A stretch of DNA of 64,000 nt from the NCBI GenBank assembly GCA_045576655.1, contig JAZNGW010000028.1, positions 43,267 to 107,266 of the forward strand. The letters run 5' to 3'. This DNA comes from RGIG8745 sp045576655 (GTDB lineage: Bacteria > Bacteroidota > Bacteroidia > Bacteroidales > Bacteroidaceae). Position 1 is the first letter of the stretch. Every line of letters begins with the position of its first letter. The position numbers and the translations under genes were made by a program. Positions 35,132-45,000 of this stretch are shown here, piece after piece. The notes below the pieces were generated by a model, which had not been told where the DNA came from, did no database searches, and saw only the letters and a program-made list of their open reading frames with translations.

Positions 35132-35485
35132 ACAATAACCATTAAATAGACTTTTATACATATATTTACTTTTATCATTAACAATCACCAGCGTATTGCT
35201 TTTGCAAAATTAGGAAGCAGACTGACTAAGGGCATACCACTACAGCGACTTTTTACTGCACTTTATCGACTTTCAGCCGCAAACACATCATTGACCGCGT
35301 TCTTCCAGCATATCAGTATGGCTTAAATCACCCAGCTGTTTAACAGCTTACGCTAAGCGCTATATTGAAGAATACAGCCCCAAGATGATTTATTTCGGCA
35401 TTGTTGTGGATAATATCGACATTCACGACCGCTCTTTTGTGCAAAAAAACTATTTTTGCACTTAATAAGCCCAGTTCACGACAAT
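35132..35485. promoter_or_regulatory. Divergent control region between GH29 and the AraC-led fucose operon
   Basis: 354 bases. Toward GH29: TAATTTTG on the minus strand at 35205-35212, a -7 match without a clear -33 box. Toward the regulator: TATTTTTG at 35451-35458, about 28 bp before ATG 35486. This second -7 element is covered by a perfect inverted repeat, GTGCAAAAA (35439-35447) and TTTTTGCAC (35453-35461). No gene seen. Confidence 0.55.
35439..35461. promoter_or_regulatory. Operator-like inverted repeat over the regulator promoter
   Basis: 9-bp perfect arms GTGCAAAAA / TTTTTGCAC with a 5-nt centre overlap the TATTTTTG -7 element. This suits a repressor or autoregulatory site; the AraC protein encoded just downstream is one candidate binder. 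Confidence 0.45.
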
Positions 35486-36364
35486 ATGAAACAAAACATC
35501 GACGACCTTCATATTTTGACGCTCCACGCAGGATATGCCGAGCACTACGGCGACTGGAACTGGAAAAACGTCAGAAGTCCATTTGCCAGACTATATTACG
35601 TGACGGAAGGTACGGCGCAGGTTATTATACACAAAACGGAAACTAACGACTCGGAAACAGTTGTACTGAAGCCTAACCACATGTACCTGATTCCACCATT
35701 CACGCTCCACAGCAACGTATGCGACGGAAACTTCAAGCACTACTACATTCACGTGATTGAAAACACATCCGACCGCTTCCACTATCTCTCCGAATTCGTC
35801 TTTCCGAGAGAAATACCGTCTGAAGATGTGTCCGACCTCACCCTGTTCCAAACACTGGCAAAAATCAACCGCATACTGACGCTATCGGAAAGCGACCCCG
35901 AATCGTACAATAACGACAAGTTGCTCAAGCAAAATGTCGTCCTGGGCAAGCAGCGTCCACTGTGCGACAAAGTAGAATCGAGAGGCATACTTTACATTCT
36001 TTTGTCCAGATTCCTCAAGTTAGCCAAGCCTGCGAAGACCGTAAAGGACGAGCGCATCATCCGAGTCATCGAATACATGAACGCCAACATCGCCAGAACT
36101 ACCAACATCGAGGAGCTGGCACAATGCGCAAACCTGTCGAAAGACCATTTCATACGCAGATTCCGCAAAGAGACAGGCACCACACCGCTGACCTACTTCA
36201 CTGCACGAAAAATCGAAGTTGCCGAATCCATGCTCATTGCCACAGACTTGCCGATAAAAAGCATTGCCGACAAACTGGGATTTGAAGACACTTCATACTT
36301 CTACCGGTTGTTCAAGAAGCACGTAGGCAAATCGCCTAAGAAGTATCGCGAAAGTTCCTACTAA
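35486..36364 (+). CDS. AraC family transcriptional regulator
   Basis: 292 residues from ATG 35486 (MKQNIDDLHILTLHAGYAEH); the ATG at 35456 lies upstream within the promoter region. An N-terminal cupin-like effector domain (VTEGTAQVIIHKTE, NHMYLIPPFTLHS) is followed by a C-terminal AraC double helix-turn-helix (NIEELAQCANLSKDHFIRRF, IKSIADKLGFEDTSYFYRLF, GKSPKKYRESSY). It leads the fucose dehydrogenase operon and is divergent from a GH29 gene, so a fucose-responsive activator is a reasonable inference. The effector is not visible from sequence. AKR follows after 63 bp. Confidence 0.88.
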   Translation: MKQNIDDLHILTLHAGYAEHYGDWNWKNVRSPFARLYYVTEGTAQVIIHKTETNDSETVVLKPNHMYLIPPFTLHSNVCDGNFKHYYIHVIENTSDRFHYLSEFVFPREIPSEDVSDLTLFQTLAKINRILTLSESDPESYNNDKLLKQNVVLGKQRPLCDKVESRGILYILLSRFLKLAKPAKTVKDERIIRVIEYMNANIARTTNIEELAQCANLSKDHFIRRFRKETGTTPLTYFTARKIEVAESMLIATDLPIKSIADKLGFEDTSYFYRLFKKHVGKSPKKYRESSY

Positions 36365-36427
36365 GCTCTGCACAACTTACCGTGGCTAAATCTCATACCA
36401 ATCACACTAACAATTCAAATAAACACT

Positions 36428-37363
36428 ATGATATACAACGAAATAGGAAAAACAGGAATGAAGGTGTCAAACCTATCGTTCGGAGCGTCCTCATTAGGAG
36501 GAGTATTCCATAGCATCAAGGAAAACGATGGCATCGACGCCGTTATTACCGCTGTGGAGAACGGCATCAACTTCATTGACGTGTCGCCCTACTATGGGCA
36601 TCTCAAGGCGGAGACCGTGCTGGGCAAGGCGCTTAAGCTTATTCCTCGCGACAAATACTACCTATCGACAAAGGTGGGGCGCTACGGCAAGGACGGTGTG
36701 AACTACTGGGACTACTCGGCAAAGCGTGCGACCGAAAGCGTATACGAAAGCATGGAGCGCCTCAATGTGGACTACATCGACCTGATTAACGTTCACGACA
36801 TCGAATTTACCGACCTCCAGAAAGTGGCTGAAGAGACGTTGCCTGCACTTGTCGAACTCAAGAAGAAAGGCATTGTCGGTCATGTAGGCATAACTGACCT
36901 TCAGCCCGAAAATCTGAAATGGGTGATTGAGCATTCTGAAGAAGGTACGGTGGAGAGCGTTCTCAACTTCTGCCACTATTGCCTTAACGATGAGCTCCTG
37001 GTTGACTTCCTCGACTTCTTTGAAGAGCGTGGCATCGGAGTTATCAACGCCTCGCCACTCTCTATGGGACTCTTGTCCGAACGCGGTGCGCCAGATTGGC
37101 ACCCTGCTCCTGAAGCGTTGAAAGGGGCTTGCACTCGTGCCGCCCAATACTGCAAGGAGAAGGGCTACCCTATCGAGAAACTTGCCGTGCAGTACTCCAC
37201 AAACCTCAACCCTCGCATCGCTACGACTCTATTTAGCAGTGCAAATCCTCAAAACGTACTGAAGAACATACAGTTCGTGAACGAGCCTATGGATGAGCAA
37301 CTCGTGAAAGAGGTTAAGGCTATCATCGGCGACCAGATGGGAGCAAGATGGAAAAACAGTTAA
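36428..37363 (+). CDS. Aldo/keto reductase, probable L-fucose dehydrogenase
   Basis: 311 residues, a full-length AKR barrel. The catalytic tetrad is in place: D51 and Y56 (NFIDVSPYYG), K82 (STKVGRYG), H123 (INVHDIEF). It resembles the L-fucose / L-galactose dehydrogenase group of aldo/keto reductases, which oxidise C1 of the sugar to the lactone with NAD(P)+. The assignment is supported by the lactonase-like gene 32 bp downstream, and by FucP and fucosidases nearby. A different 6-deoxy or L-sugar (L-galactose, L-rhamnose) cannot be excluded. Confidence 0.78.
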   Translation: MIYNEIGKTGMKVSNLSFGASSLGGVFHSIKENDGIDAVITAVENGINFIDVSPYYGHLKAETVLGKALKLIPRDKYYLSTKVGRYGKDGVNYWDYSAKRATESVYESMERLNVDYIDLINVHDIEFTDLQKVAEETLPALVELKKKGIVGHVGITDLQPENLKWVIEHSEEGTVESVLNFCHYCLNDELLVDFLDFFEERGIGVINASPLSMGLLSERGAPDWHPAPEALKGACTRAAQYCKEKGYPIEKLAVQYSTNLNPRIATTLFSSANPQNVLKNIQFVNEPMDEQLVKEVKAIIGDQMGARWKNS

Positions 37364-37395
37364 TTCACCACCAACCACATCAACTTTCCCCAAAT

Positions 37396-38310
37396 ATGAT
37401 TATAGACGCTCATGCCCACCTGTGGCTCAAACAGGACACCGTGGTGGACGGCATGCCCATCCGCACTCTCGAAAACGGCCGCTCGCTCTTCATGGGCGAG
37501 GTGCGCCAGATGGTGCCTCCGTTCATGATTGACGGAGTGAACAGCGCCGAGGTTTTCCTTTCCAACATGGACTACGCCCAAGTGTCGGCGGCTGTCATCA
37601 CCCAGGAATTCATCGACGGCATTCAGAACGACTATCTCATGGAGGTGCAGGAGAAATACCCCAATCGCTTCCTCGTATGCGGCATGTGCGAATTTCGCCA
37701 GCCCAACTTCCTCAACCACGCTAAGCAATTGCTCGACAGCGGACTGCGCGCAATCAAGATTCCGGCGCAACGCCTGCTGCTCAAGGAAGGCAGGGTTAGC
37801 CTCGTCAGCGATGAGATGATGCAGATGTTCCACCTCATGGAAGAGCGTGGAGCTATCCTCTCCATCGACCTTGCCGACGGCGATCTGCAAGTGGGCGAAA
37901 TGGAGGAAATCATCAAGGAATGCCCGCGTCTGAAGATTGCCATAGGCCACTTCGGCATGGTAACTCGCGAGGGTTGGCAGGAGCAAATCAAATTGGCTCG
38001 CCACGAGAACGTAATGATTGAGTCGGGCGGAATAACATGGCTCTTCAACGACGAGTTCTACCCGTTCCACGGTGCAGTGCGCGCCATCAAAGAAGCCGCC
38101 GACATAGCCGGTATGGACAAACTGATGTGGGGGTCGGACTACCCGCGCACCATAACCGCCATAACCTACCGTATGTCGTACGACTTCGTGAGCAAGAGCA
38201 AGGAACTCACTCAGGAGGAAAAGGCCTTGTTCCTCGGCAAGAACGCAGAGCGTTTCTACGGATTCACCGACCTCGTCGAACTGCCTTACATAAAGAACAT
38301 GTCAGAATAA
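37396..38310 (+). CDS. Amidohydrolase-2 family, probable L-fuconolactonase
   Basis: 304 residues from ATG 37396 (MIIDAHAHLWLKQD); the longer frame from 37348 overlaps the preceding gene and adds 16 residues before the conserved start. The metal-binding HxH is H6/H8 (DAHAHLW). AIGHFGMV and WGSDYPRT near the C-terminus match the amidohydrolase-2 barrel (COG3618/PF04909). In oxidative fucose pathways this family hydrolyses L-fucono-lactone to L-fuconate. Position between a sugar dehydrogenase and a mutarotase supports that. Starts 32 bp after the AKR stop and 18 bp before the ADH. Confidence 0.78.
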   Translation: MIIDAHAHLWLKQDTVVDGMPIRTLENGRSLFMGEVRQMVPPFMIDGVNSAEVFLSNMDYAQVSAAVITQEFIDGIQNDYLMEVQEKYPNRFLVCGMCEFRQPNFLNHAKQLLDSGLRAIKIPAQRLLLKEGRVSLVSDEMMQMFHLMEERGAILSIDLADGDLQVGEMEEIIKECPRLKIAIGHFGMVTREGWQEQIKLARHENVMIESGGITWLFNDEFYPFHGAVRAIKEAADIAGMDKLMWGSDYPRTITAITYRMSYDFVSKSKELTQEEKALFLGKNAERFYGFTDLVELPYIKNMSE

Positions 38311-38328
38311 ACGACAAAATCAAGCATC

Positions 38329-39348
38329 ATGAAAGCTATACAGATAAACGAACCTGCCAGCATGCAGGTCATCGAAATGGAGAAACCGCAAGCGCCAGCA
38401 GCAGGTGAAGTGCTTCTACGAATGGAATACGTAGGATTCTGCGGTTCCGACCTCAACACCTACCTCGGCAAGAACCCTATGGTGAAGATGCCCGTAATAC
38501 CAGGCCACGAAGTTGGTGCAGTAATCGAGGCTGTAGGAGCCGACGTGCCCGAGACTCTCAAGCCAGGCATGGTAGTGACCGTAAACCCTTACACAAACTG
38601 CGGCAAATGCGCATCTTGCCGCAACGGACGCGTCAACGCTTGCGAGCATAACGAAACCCTCGGAGTGCAGCGCAACGGTTCTATGCGCGAGTTCCTCACT
38701 CTCCCGTGGCAGAAAATCATCCCTGCCGACGGACTCGATTCGCGCACTTGCGCCCTCATCGAACCTATGAGCGTAGGCTTCCACGCAGTTGACAGAGGAG
38801 AGGTGACCGACATCGACACCGTCCTGGTCATCGGTTGCGGAATGGTAGGACTCGGTGCAGTAGTGCGTGCAGCTCTCCGCGGAGCCACCGTCATCGCTGC
38901 CGACATTGACGACGAGAAACTCGCCCTGGCAAAAGAACTCGGCGCTACGCACACCATCAACTCCATGACTGAAGACATCCACGCACGTCTCAGCGAAATA
39001 ACCTCAGGCTTCGGTCCCGACGTCATTGTCGAAGCTGTAGGCAGCGCAAGAACTTACCAGACCGCCATCGAGGAAGTAGCCTTCACGGGGCGCGTAATCT
39101 TCATCGGATATGCCAAAACGGCTGTAGAATTCCAGACCAAACTCTTCGTACAGAAAGAACTCGACATACGCGGTTCACGCAACGCCACTCCGTCCGACTT
39201 CCGTGCTGTCATCAATTACCTGAAGAGAGGCTACTGCCCTACCGACCGCCTCATCAGCCGAGTTGCCAATGCAGAAGACGCCCACACAGCCATGAAAGAA
39301 TGGGCTGACGCACCGGGCAAGGTGTTCCGCATTCTCATCAAGATGTAA
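38329..39348 (+). CDS. Zinc-dependent medium-chain alcohol dehydrogenase in fucose operon
   Basis: 339 residues. Catalytic zinc ligands C38 (GFCGSD) and H60-E61 (PGHE); structural zinc C91, C94, C97, C105 (NCGKCASCRNGRVNAC); Rossmann GCGMVGLGAV. It belongs to the sorbitol/threonine dehydrogenase group. In the oxidative fucose pathway a dehydrogenase acts on 2-keto-3-deoxy-L-fuconate, usually a short-chain enzyme; this one may replace it, or it may be an alternative fucose dehydrogenase. It is 18 bp after the lactonase gene, so very likely co-transcribed. The exact substrate is not determined by the sequence. Confidence 0.8.
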   Translation: MKAIQINEPASMQVIEMEKPQAPAAGEVLLRMEYVGFCGSDLNTYLGKNPMVKMPVIPGHEVGAVIEAVGADVPETLKPGMVVTVNPYTNCGKCASCRNGRVNACEHNETLGVQRNGSMREFLTLPWQKIIPADGLDSRTCALIEPMSVGFHAVDRGEVTDIDTVLVIGCGMVGLGAVVRAALRGATVIAADIDDEKLALAKELGATHTINSMTEDIHARLSEITSGFGPDVIVEAVGSARTYQTAIEEVAFTGRVIFIGYAKTAVEFQTKLFVQKELDIRGSRNATPSDFRAVINYLKRGYCPTDRLISRVANAEDAHTAMKEWADAPGKVFRILIKM

Positions 39349-39424
39349 TGTTCTGCAACCTCTACAGGGCGGGCAGCCCCCGCCCCTACAACTTAACTCC
39401 CTAACTCCTTAACTCCTTTACCCC

Positions 39425-39802
39425 ATGTCCTGCTATCCAAGAAAAGAATACGACCAGCCCGTAAAGCGCTATTGCCAAACCCTTGAACTAAAGAACGACA
39501 AGGCTCTTATCGAAAAATACATCAAGGCACACGACCAATACCACCATTGGCCTGAGGTCCGCCAAGGCATAAAGGCAGTAGGAATACTCGAAATGGAGAT
39601 TTACATCTACGAAAACAAACTCTTCATGATTGTCGAGACTCCTGAAGACTTCGAGTGGGACAAGGCGTTTGCCCAACTCGCCACTATGCCGCGCCAAGCT
39701 GAATGGGAAGACTTCGTATCCGTGTTCCAGCAGTGTGAAGAGGGTAGCACATCCAACGAGAAGTGGCACCTCATGGACCGCATTTTCCACCTCTACGAAT
39801 AA
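39425..39802 (+). CDS. DUF718/RhaM family mutarotase, probable L-fucose mutarotase
   Basis: 125 residues, close to the length of the L-rhamnose mutarotase family. The typical pattern is present: an N-terminal strand RYCQTLELKND, helix with HDQYHHWPEV, strand pair MEIYIYENKLFMIVE and a C-terminal Trp-rich segment ending in DRIFHLYE. Members of this family occur in bacterial oxidative fucose loci and interconvert sugar anomers before dehydrogenation. It starts 76 bp after the ADH gene; an inverted-repeat-rich 21-nt element lies 34 bp downstream and may end the operon. Confidence 0.82.
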   Translation: MSCYPRKEYDQPVKRYCQTLELKNDKALIEKYIKAHDQYHHWPEVRQGIKAVGILEMEIYIYENKLFMIVETPEDFEWDKAFAQLATMPRQAEWEDFVSVFQQCEEGSTSNEKWHLMDRIFHLYE

Positions 39803-39835
39803 GAAAAATCTTCTTATCTGCCTGCAAACTCCGAA

Positions 39836-39921
39836 TTCAGTCTAAGTCCGTATAAACTCAGTCTAAGTTTATACAGATTCAGACTAAGTTTGTGTAAACT
39901 CAGTCTAAGTTTAGAGTTTTG
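39836..39921. repeat. 21-nt period repeat, copy 3
   Basis: Four units, CTAAGTCCGTATAAACTCAG then CTAAGTTTATACAGATTCAG and so on, nearly identical to 30687-30768. GTATAAACT...AGTTTATAC forms a 9-bp stem with a 7-nt loop. Just downstream of the mutarotase stop. Confidence 0.85.
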
Positions 39922-39978
39922 ACCGACCTATTACCAAGATTTTCTCGGACAAAACACATATTTTATGCTAAAAACTGC

Positions 39979-39986
39979 TATTTTTG
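39979..39986 (+). promoter_or_regulatory. -7 promoter element for the 40019 hydrolase
   Basis: TATTTTTG matches TAnnTTTG and lies 32 bp before ATG 40019. No clear TTTG box at -33. Confidence 0.45.
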
Positions 39987-40018
39987 CTACAAACACACTT
40001 TAAAACCAACCTTAAACG

Positions 40019-40831
40019 ATGAAAGTGAAGCATTTACTATTAGCAGTACTGTGCCTCATCACAGCAAGTGTCAGCGCACAGGAGAGCAGAACAGAAGAAT
40101 TGTGGATCAAGAACGGCAGCCGCAACATCTACGGAGTGCTGAACCGTCCGCAGACAAGCGAGAAGAAACAGCCCGTAGCCATCATTGCCCACGGATTTAA
40201 CGGCACACACCATTTCGGGAAGAACTATTTCAAACTGTTCAACGAACTCGGCTACCAATGCTACACGTTCGACTTCCCTTGCGGATCGGTCAACAGCCGC
40301 AGCGACAGCAACACCATGGAGATGTCAATCCTCGACGAGCAGAGCGCTCTCGAAGCCATCATTGACCATTTCAAGAAACAGCCCGATGTTGACCCTTCAG
40401 GCATAGTGCTCATCGGCGAGAGCCAAGGCGGACTCGTCTCGGCCCTTACGGCTGCAGGACGCTGCAGGGACGTCAGCAAACTGGTGCTGGTCTACCCTGC
40501 CTTGTGCATACCCGACAACTGGAACTCCCGCTATCCGCGGGTGGAGGACATCCCCGACACTACGCGCCTGTGGAACGTGCCTATGGGGCGCCGCTTCTTC
40601 ACCGAAGTGCGCGAACTGGAGGTGTTCAGTAAAATCAAGAAATTCAAGAATCCCGTCCTTATCGTCCAGGGCGACAAGGACAACATCGTATCGATGGATG
40701 ACTCCCGCCGTGCCGTCAGCATCTACAAGGATGCCCGCCTGCATGTCATCCCTGGAGCTGGACACGGTTTCCGTCCTGACGAGTTCGGCCAGTCGATAGA
40801 GCAAATCCGAAAATTCCTTACAGGGGAATAA
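40019..40831 (+). CDS. Exported alpha/beta hydrolase, esterase-like
   Basis: 270 residues with a signal peptide (MKVKHLLLAVLCLITASVSAQ). Alpha/beta-hydrolase fold: oxyanion region IIAHGFNGTHH, nucleophile elbow GESQG (S135), acid in VQGDKDNIV (D219 or D221) and H249 in PGAGHGF. The arrangement and size resemble the Est1E/cinnamoyl-esterase group, so it may remove acyl or phenolic esters from glycans; this is inference and other acylhydrolase roles are possible. It is a single gene with its own promoter, downstream of the fucose operon, and is followed by two hairpins at 40841-40919. Confidence 0.78.
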   Translation: MKVKHLLLAVLCLITASVSAQESRTEELWIKNGSRNIYGVLNRPQTSEKKQPVAIIAHGFNGTHHFGKNYFKLFNELGYQCYTFDFPCGSVNSRSDSNTMEMSILDEQSALEAIIDHFKKQPDVDPSGIVLIGESQGGLVSALTAAGRCRDVSKLVLVYPALCIPDNWNSRYPRVEDIPDTTRLWNVPMGRRFFTEVRELEVFSKIKKFKNPVLIVQGDKDNIVSMDDSRRAVSIYKDARLHVIPGAGHGFRPDEFGQSIEQIRKFLTGE

Positions 40832-40840
40832 TCACACGAA

Positions 40841-40919
40841 TTGCGGAGAAATCCGCAATGAAGGTTCTGACGAAGAAAAAAAAGGGTACGTCCCTGACAA
40901 GCCGTGGCTTGCTGGGGAC
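40841..40919 (+). terminator. Two hairpins after the hydrolase gene
   Basis: TTGCGGA-GAAA-TCCGCAA (40841-40858) is a perfect 7-bp stem with a GAAA tetraloop, 9 bp after the stop. GTCCC...GGGAC (40890-40919) is a longer stem with an internal loop. Neither has a strong T tract. The 62-residue ORF over this stretch is unlikely to be real. Confidence 0.45.
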
Positions 40920-41034
40920 GCTTATATATGCCCGAAGGGGAAGGAGGAGGATGGCGAGGCTACCTTCTTCTGCAATGCGGAGCGGTTGTGACGCTTGTTT
41001 GCTTCAGCAGGTGGGCGCAAGGACAACAATCTGC

Positions 41035-41922
41035 CTATTTGCCTGAAAGAAATCGGATTATCTGATTAGGCTGCACATTTTTCATCACTACCGTATGTTT
41101 GCTGTCAAGCAAATAAATCACTGGCAGTCCTTTTATTTCGTATAGCTGCTTGTTATAAATTGCCGTCTTTTCATCACAGGCATCTATCCACCCTTTTGGG
41201 GCAGTCGATTTTTCCCATCCCTTAGTTTTTCCCTCCACGCAAACCGACAGAACGGCAAGCTTGCCTTTATCAACCATATTCTTTATTACCAGTGAATTGG
41301 CAAGTTCCTCCTTCGCATCCACGCAGACGCTACAATCTGGATCGCCAAGCAGGAGCAACACATATTCTCCTCCGCGGACATCCCATAATTTGCCTGCAAC
41401 TCCGTCGCGGCGCAAATATGCAAAGTTGGCAGCCTTAGTGCCTAAACGGTTTTTCTTCGCCATCTTAAGGTCGAACTTATATTCCTCTTTGTCCAATGCA
41501 GGCAGTTCCTTGCACGCTACGATTTTCTCAAGCAGCAGCAAATACAATGCCTCATCATAGACTGGAGAAAGCGGTTCGGAAAGGTACTTCTCTGCCAATG
41601 CCATGAAATAGGCCGTCATCTTCTGGTTTGACGCTATACGGGAAACGAAAATCTCAAAGGCCTCCTCACGCTGTGTGACATAAGGCATGATACTTATAAA
41701 GTTGGAGAATCCCTGTTCCGATATGTCCTTATTACCAATGAGGTCATTGTTAGAAAAATCATACAAGTCCCAATAATGCTGGGCCAGATAGTTAGCCCTT
41801 GCCTCCGGAGTATTGAGGGCCGAAGGAACCTGCGGAAGAGGGAACGAGGCTTTTTGCGCCTGAAGCATAACAGACGCTGACATCACAAGAAGAAGCGTGA
41901 TTGCGAAACGGGAAAATCTCAT
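41035..41922 (-). CDS. DUF5106-type thioredoxin-like exported protein
   Basis: 295 residues with a signal peptide (MRFSRFAITLLLVMSASVMLQAQ). An N-terminal helical part (about 30-160, HYWDLYDFSNNDLIGN...) of the DUF5106 kind is followed by a thioredoxin-like fold. In that fold LLLGDPDCSVC places a CxxC (C197, C200) after the first strand, and KGLPVIYLLD gives the cis-Pro strand. It is probably a periplasmic thiol-disulfide protein, related to Bacteroidetes TlpA-like proteins. It stands alone after the terminator of the fimbrial operon. Confidence 0.75.
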   Translation of the reverse strand: MRFSRFAITLLLVMSASVMLQAQKASFPLPQVPSALNTPEARANYLAQHYWDLYDFSNNDLIGNKDISEQGFSNFISIMPYVTQREEAFEIFVSRIASNQKMTAYFMALAEKYLSEPLSPVYDEALYLLLLEKIVACKELPALDKEEYKFDLKMAKKNRLGTKAANFAYLRRDGVAGKLWDVRGGEYVLLLLGDPDCSVCVDAKEELANSLVIKNMVDKGKLAVLSVCVEGKTKGWEKSTAPKGWIDACDEKTAIYNKQLYEIKGLPVIYLLDSKHTVVMKNVQPNQIIRFLSGK

Positions 41923-41982
41923 ATACTAATATTTTGCTTTGCAATATTACAAAAAAAGCGCAACATTCAGTTCCTCTGGCAG

Positions 41983-42019
41983 AAAAAACATCCGGCCCGC
42001 CTCAGAGGCAAAGCCGGAC
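41983..42019 (-). terminator. Rho-independent terminator of the fimbrial operon
   Basis: Minus strand: GTCCGGCTTTGCCTC, TGA loop, GGCGGGCCGGAT, then GTTTTTTC. The outer stem TCCGGC/GCCGGA is perfect. It lies 30 bp after the last fimbrial stop codon. Confidence 0.88.
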
Positions 42020-42048
42020 GTTAAAGGTATCATGTACTCACAGGAGTA

Positions 42049-45000
42049 TCAAATCGCCACATTCAGAACCACGTTAGGCGAATTGAAAAGTTCGTCCAGA
42101 CTACCGATCTTGCAATCGTAGTCGACGTCACCAATGTTAAAGTTAAACTCGATCTCGTCCATAGTCCAATTGAACTCATATTCAGAGCGGAGGTTAAGGC
42201 TGTATTTGCCTCCTTCAGCAATTTCTATAGAACCGATGCGCACACCGTCCTTAGTGCGGGCAAATGCTACAAACGCATCCTCTGGCACATCACGAAGCGA
42301 GCCTCCATCGTTGTACTGAATCGTGCCTGTGATTTTTTTGTTACGCAATCTGAACACCTTATCGTAGAATATGACCTTCTCTTTATTTGAACTAATCTTA
42401 ATATCGCCAGCAGTAGTTACCCTATTCGTCTTAAAAGGAAGCGTCTTGCGCTCACCTGCTTGGCTTGAGGCTGAATTGTCCTTTAGCAGCGCCTCACCTG
42501 TGCCGAAATTGCGCTCCGCATCACGCGTAGGCTCCACTTTATAGACAAAACGGCCCTTGACAGAAGGATGAGCAAACAGTTTGTCGCCCGTAAGGTTGAA
42601 AGCAGCGAGGCGGCTCTCGTCAATAGTGAGCATAGGCGCATCAATATAGATTTCAAACGACTCGCCAAACGGATCCACGCAAGCGCCATCAGAACCCTCA
42701 AAGCTTGTGACGTCGAAAGAAATGTCCACATTCTGGTTTGGTAGATAAGTTAGTTCGATGTTACTAACGGTCTCCTCATTCTGCCCCGTTGTATTCTCTC
42801 CCAGACCATTCACACGTGCTGCAAAACGGAACGGACGGTAAGTTGCCAGTTCAAAAATCATTGAGCGATAGGAGTTGCCTGTGTAGTTCGCCCCAGAATT
42901 AGATGGAAGAATCGAAGGGTTCATTGAAGCATTAGAAGCAATACGCACGACATCATCACTTATCGGGCGATTAGTCTTAAGGTGCAGAGCATAATGGCCT
43001 GTATTGGCAGGAGTTGGATTCTTAGGCATAAACATTACCATTCGTCCATTGCTGGAAGTCTTCCAATAGCTTTCATCCACCTCGTAATAGTCGCATTCGT
43101 GCGAAAGTCCACCAGGTATAGGTTCATGGTCTTCGTAATGATCCAGTGATTTAGAGAAAAGCAGGAATTCATCATTTACACCTACATTTATCGGAGTTGC
43201 GGGATCTGTAGAGTTGTCCATCATCACCATATTAAAATCAACATGAGCATAGCGCTTTTTAGGCACAAGTTTGTAATAAACCACTTCATCATCAGCATAA
43301 GTATCTCCGACGGTTCCGCCATAATACTTATTAAGTCCAGAAACGGTTATTGCCTTTTGGTAACCCGAAAACTCAAACTCTTTTTCCAATGTTTCAAAAT
43401 GGTTTGCCTCAAGCCATACGCTTTCCTTATCACCATCTTCATGAGTCAGGATGTTTTCGAAATAGATTCTATGGACACCTGGACCCTCCACAATATATTC
43501 ATATTTGTAGTCATGGTTTGCATAATCTGCACCAAACCACTCGTCATCGCCCTTGCGTATTACAGGCAGTTGCATGCCTGAAGCAGAACGCACATCAAGA
43601 CTATTCACCGTAACCAAGACTGGGAATGGATAAAGTACGTCCGGACACTCCTCCGGTACAGTAAATTTCACTGTAACAAACTGGCCGGTTGCACCACCAT
43701 AGACTTGAGTACCCACCCATGCAGGAGTAAAGACCTGCGTCTTAATTACATTAACCTCAACGGTCCTCTGAAGACGCCCCTTCTTGATCAGCAGCGTACC
43801 TGTCTGGATGTCCTTCGCCATTGGATTCAGCTTAATAGTTACGCATCCCTCTCCAACATTCCCGTTAATTGCGAACTCATGATTTACGAAATTATGCTGC
43901 GCCACATCGTTTTCTCCAAGCCATACCACGCTGGCCATATCCGCAGAAGTCAAAGAGCCGTTCTTACGAGTTATTGTATAATATACCTTATAGTCGGAAC
44001 CGGCTTCATTTGCATCAAGAACAATACCAGTCTCTTTAACCTCCAACTTGTAAGTTGCATCCTCTACCGCCTTAACCCAGCTATCAATGCTGATCCATAC
44101 GTTGTTGGTAAACGGAGCTTCCATTGCATCCTGGAAAGTATCACTGCCATGAGTGAGTTTACCTGAAATATTGAGGACATATGAATGGTTACGCTTTATC
44201 ATCAATTGCTCTCCGTCTGCATCAACGATAGCCACACGGAAATACTTTTCCTGAGTCTCACCCTGAGGAACACCGCGTATAATAACACTTACAGGATTAT
44301 CAACCGTATTTTCATGCTCAAATATATAATCCTCCTCCTTAGTGTTGACATCTTCAATATCACTCATCATAACAGTGTTATTAGGAAGAGTTATGTAAGG
44401 ATTTGTTCCTGGCCATTCGAAACCTTCCTCATTGGAGTACGGCGCCACAGTTCCAAAGGCGTGGATGTTTGTCGTCACGAAACCTGTAACCTCTATATAA
44501 GGTGTGTTCCAGTCTGCAATTGAAACTTTCGCCTGATTACGTACCAGAACAATGCCATTAGGCAAATCGGCCAACTCCTCTTTTAATTTAGCCCCATTAT
44601 CACTTGCCTCAAAACGCGCCCAATACACCATCATGCCCGAAGCGCCCTCCATGTCGGCAATAACCGAAGCCTCTGACTTGTTGATGAAATCTTTGTTGTC
44701 ATAAAGAGCTGAGTTCTGGTTAGCCACAAAGTGTACGATTTTCGTTTCTTCCGGCACCACAGCCTCAAATGTACCCGTCGTTGCCGTAGTCTTAGTCAGT
44801 GTAGCCTCCACTGTCGTAACAAACAGCCCGTACGGATTGAAGCAGAACAAAGTCATATTGTGGACGTCATAACCGTCGGGGTCAACGCCGCGCACCTTAA
44901 CCACTTCCATCTCTTGGATGTCAGTTTCGAAACTCAATTTCACAAAACCCTCCGGAGCGTCGCCCTGCTCAGGTGACATGTACAAGTCGTCATCCGCACA

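Noticed and set aside
40858..41046. 62-residue plus ORF after the hydrolase
   Set aside because: It runs over two hairpins in a convergent terminator region and has a basic, low-complexity start.
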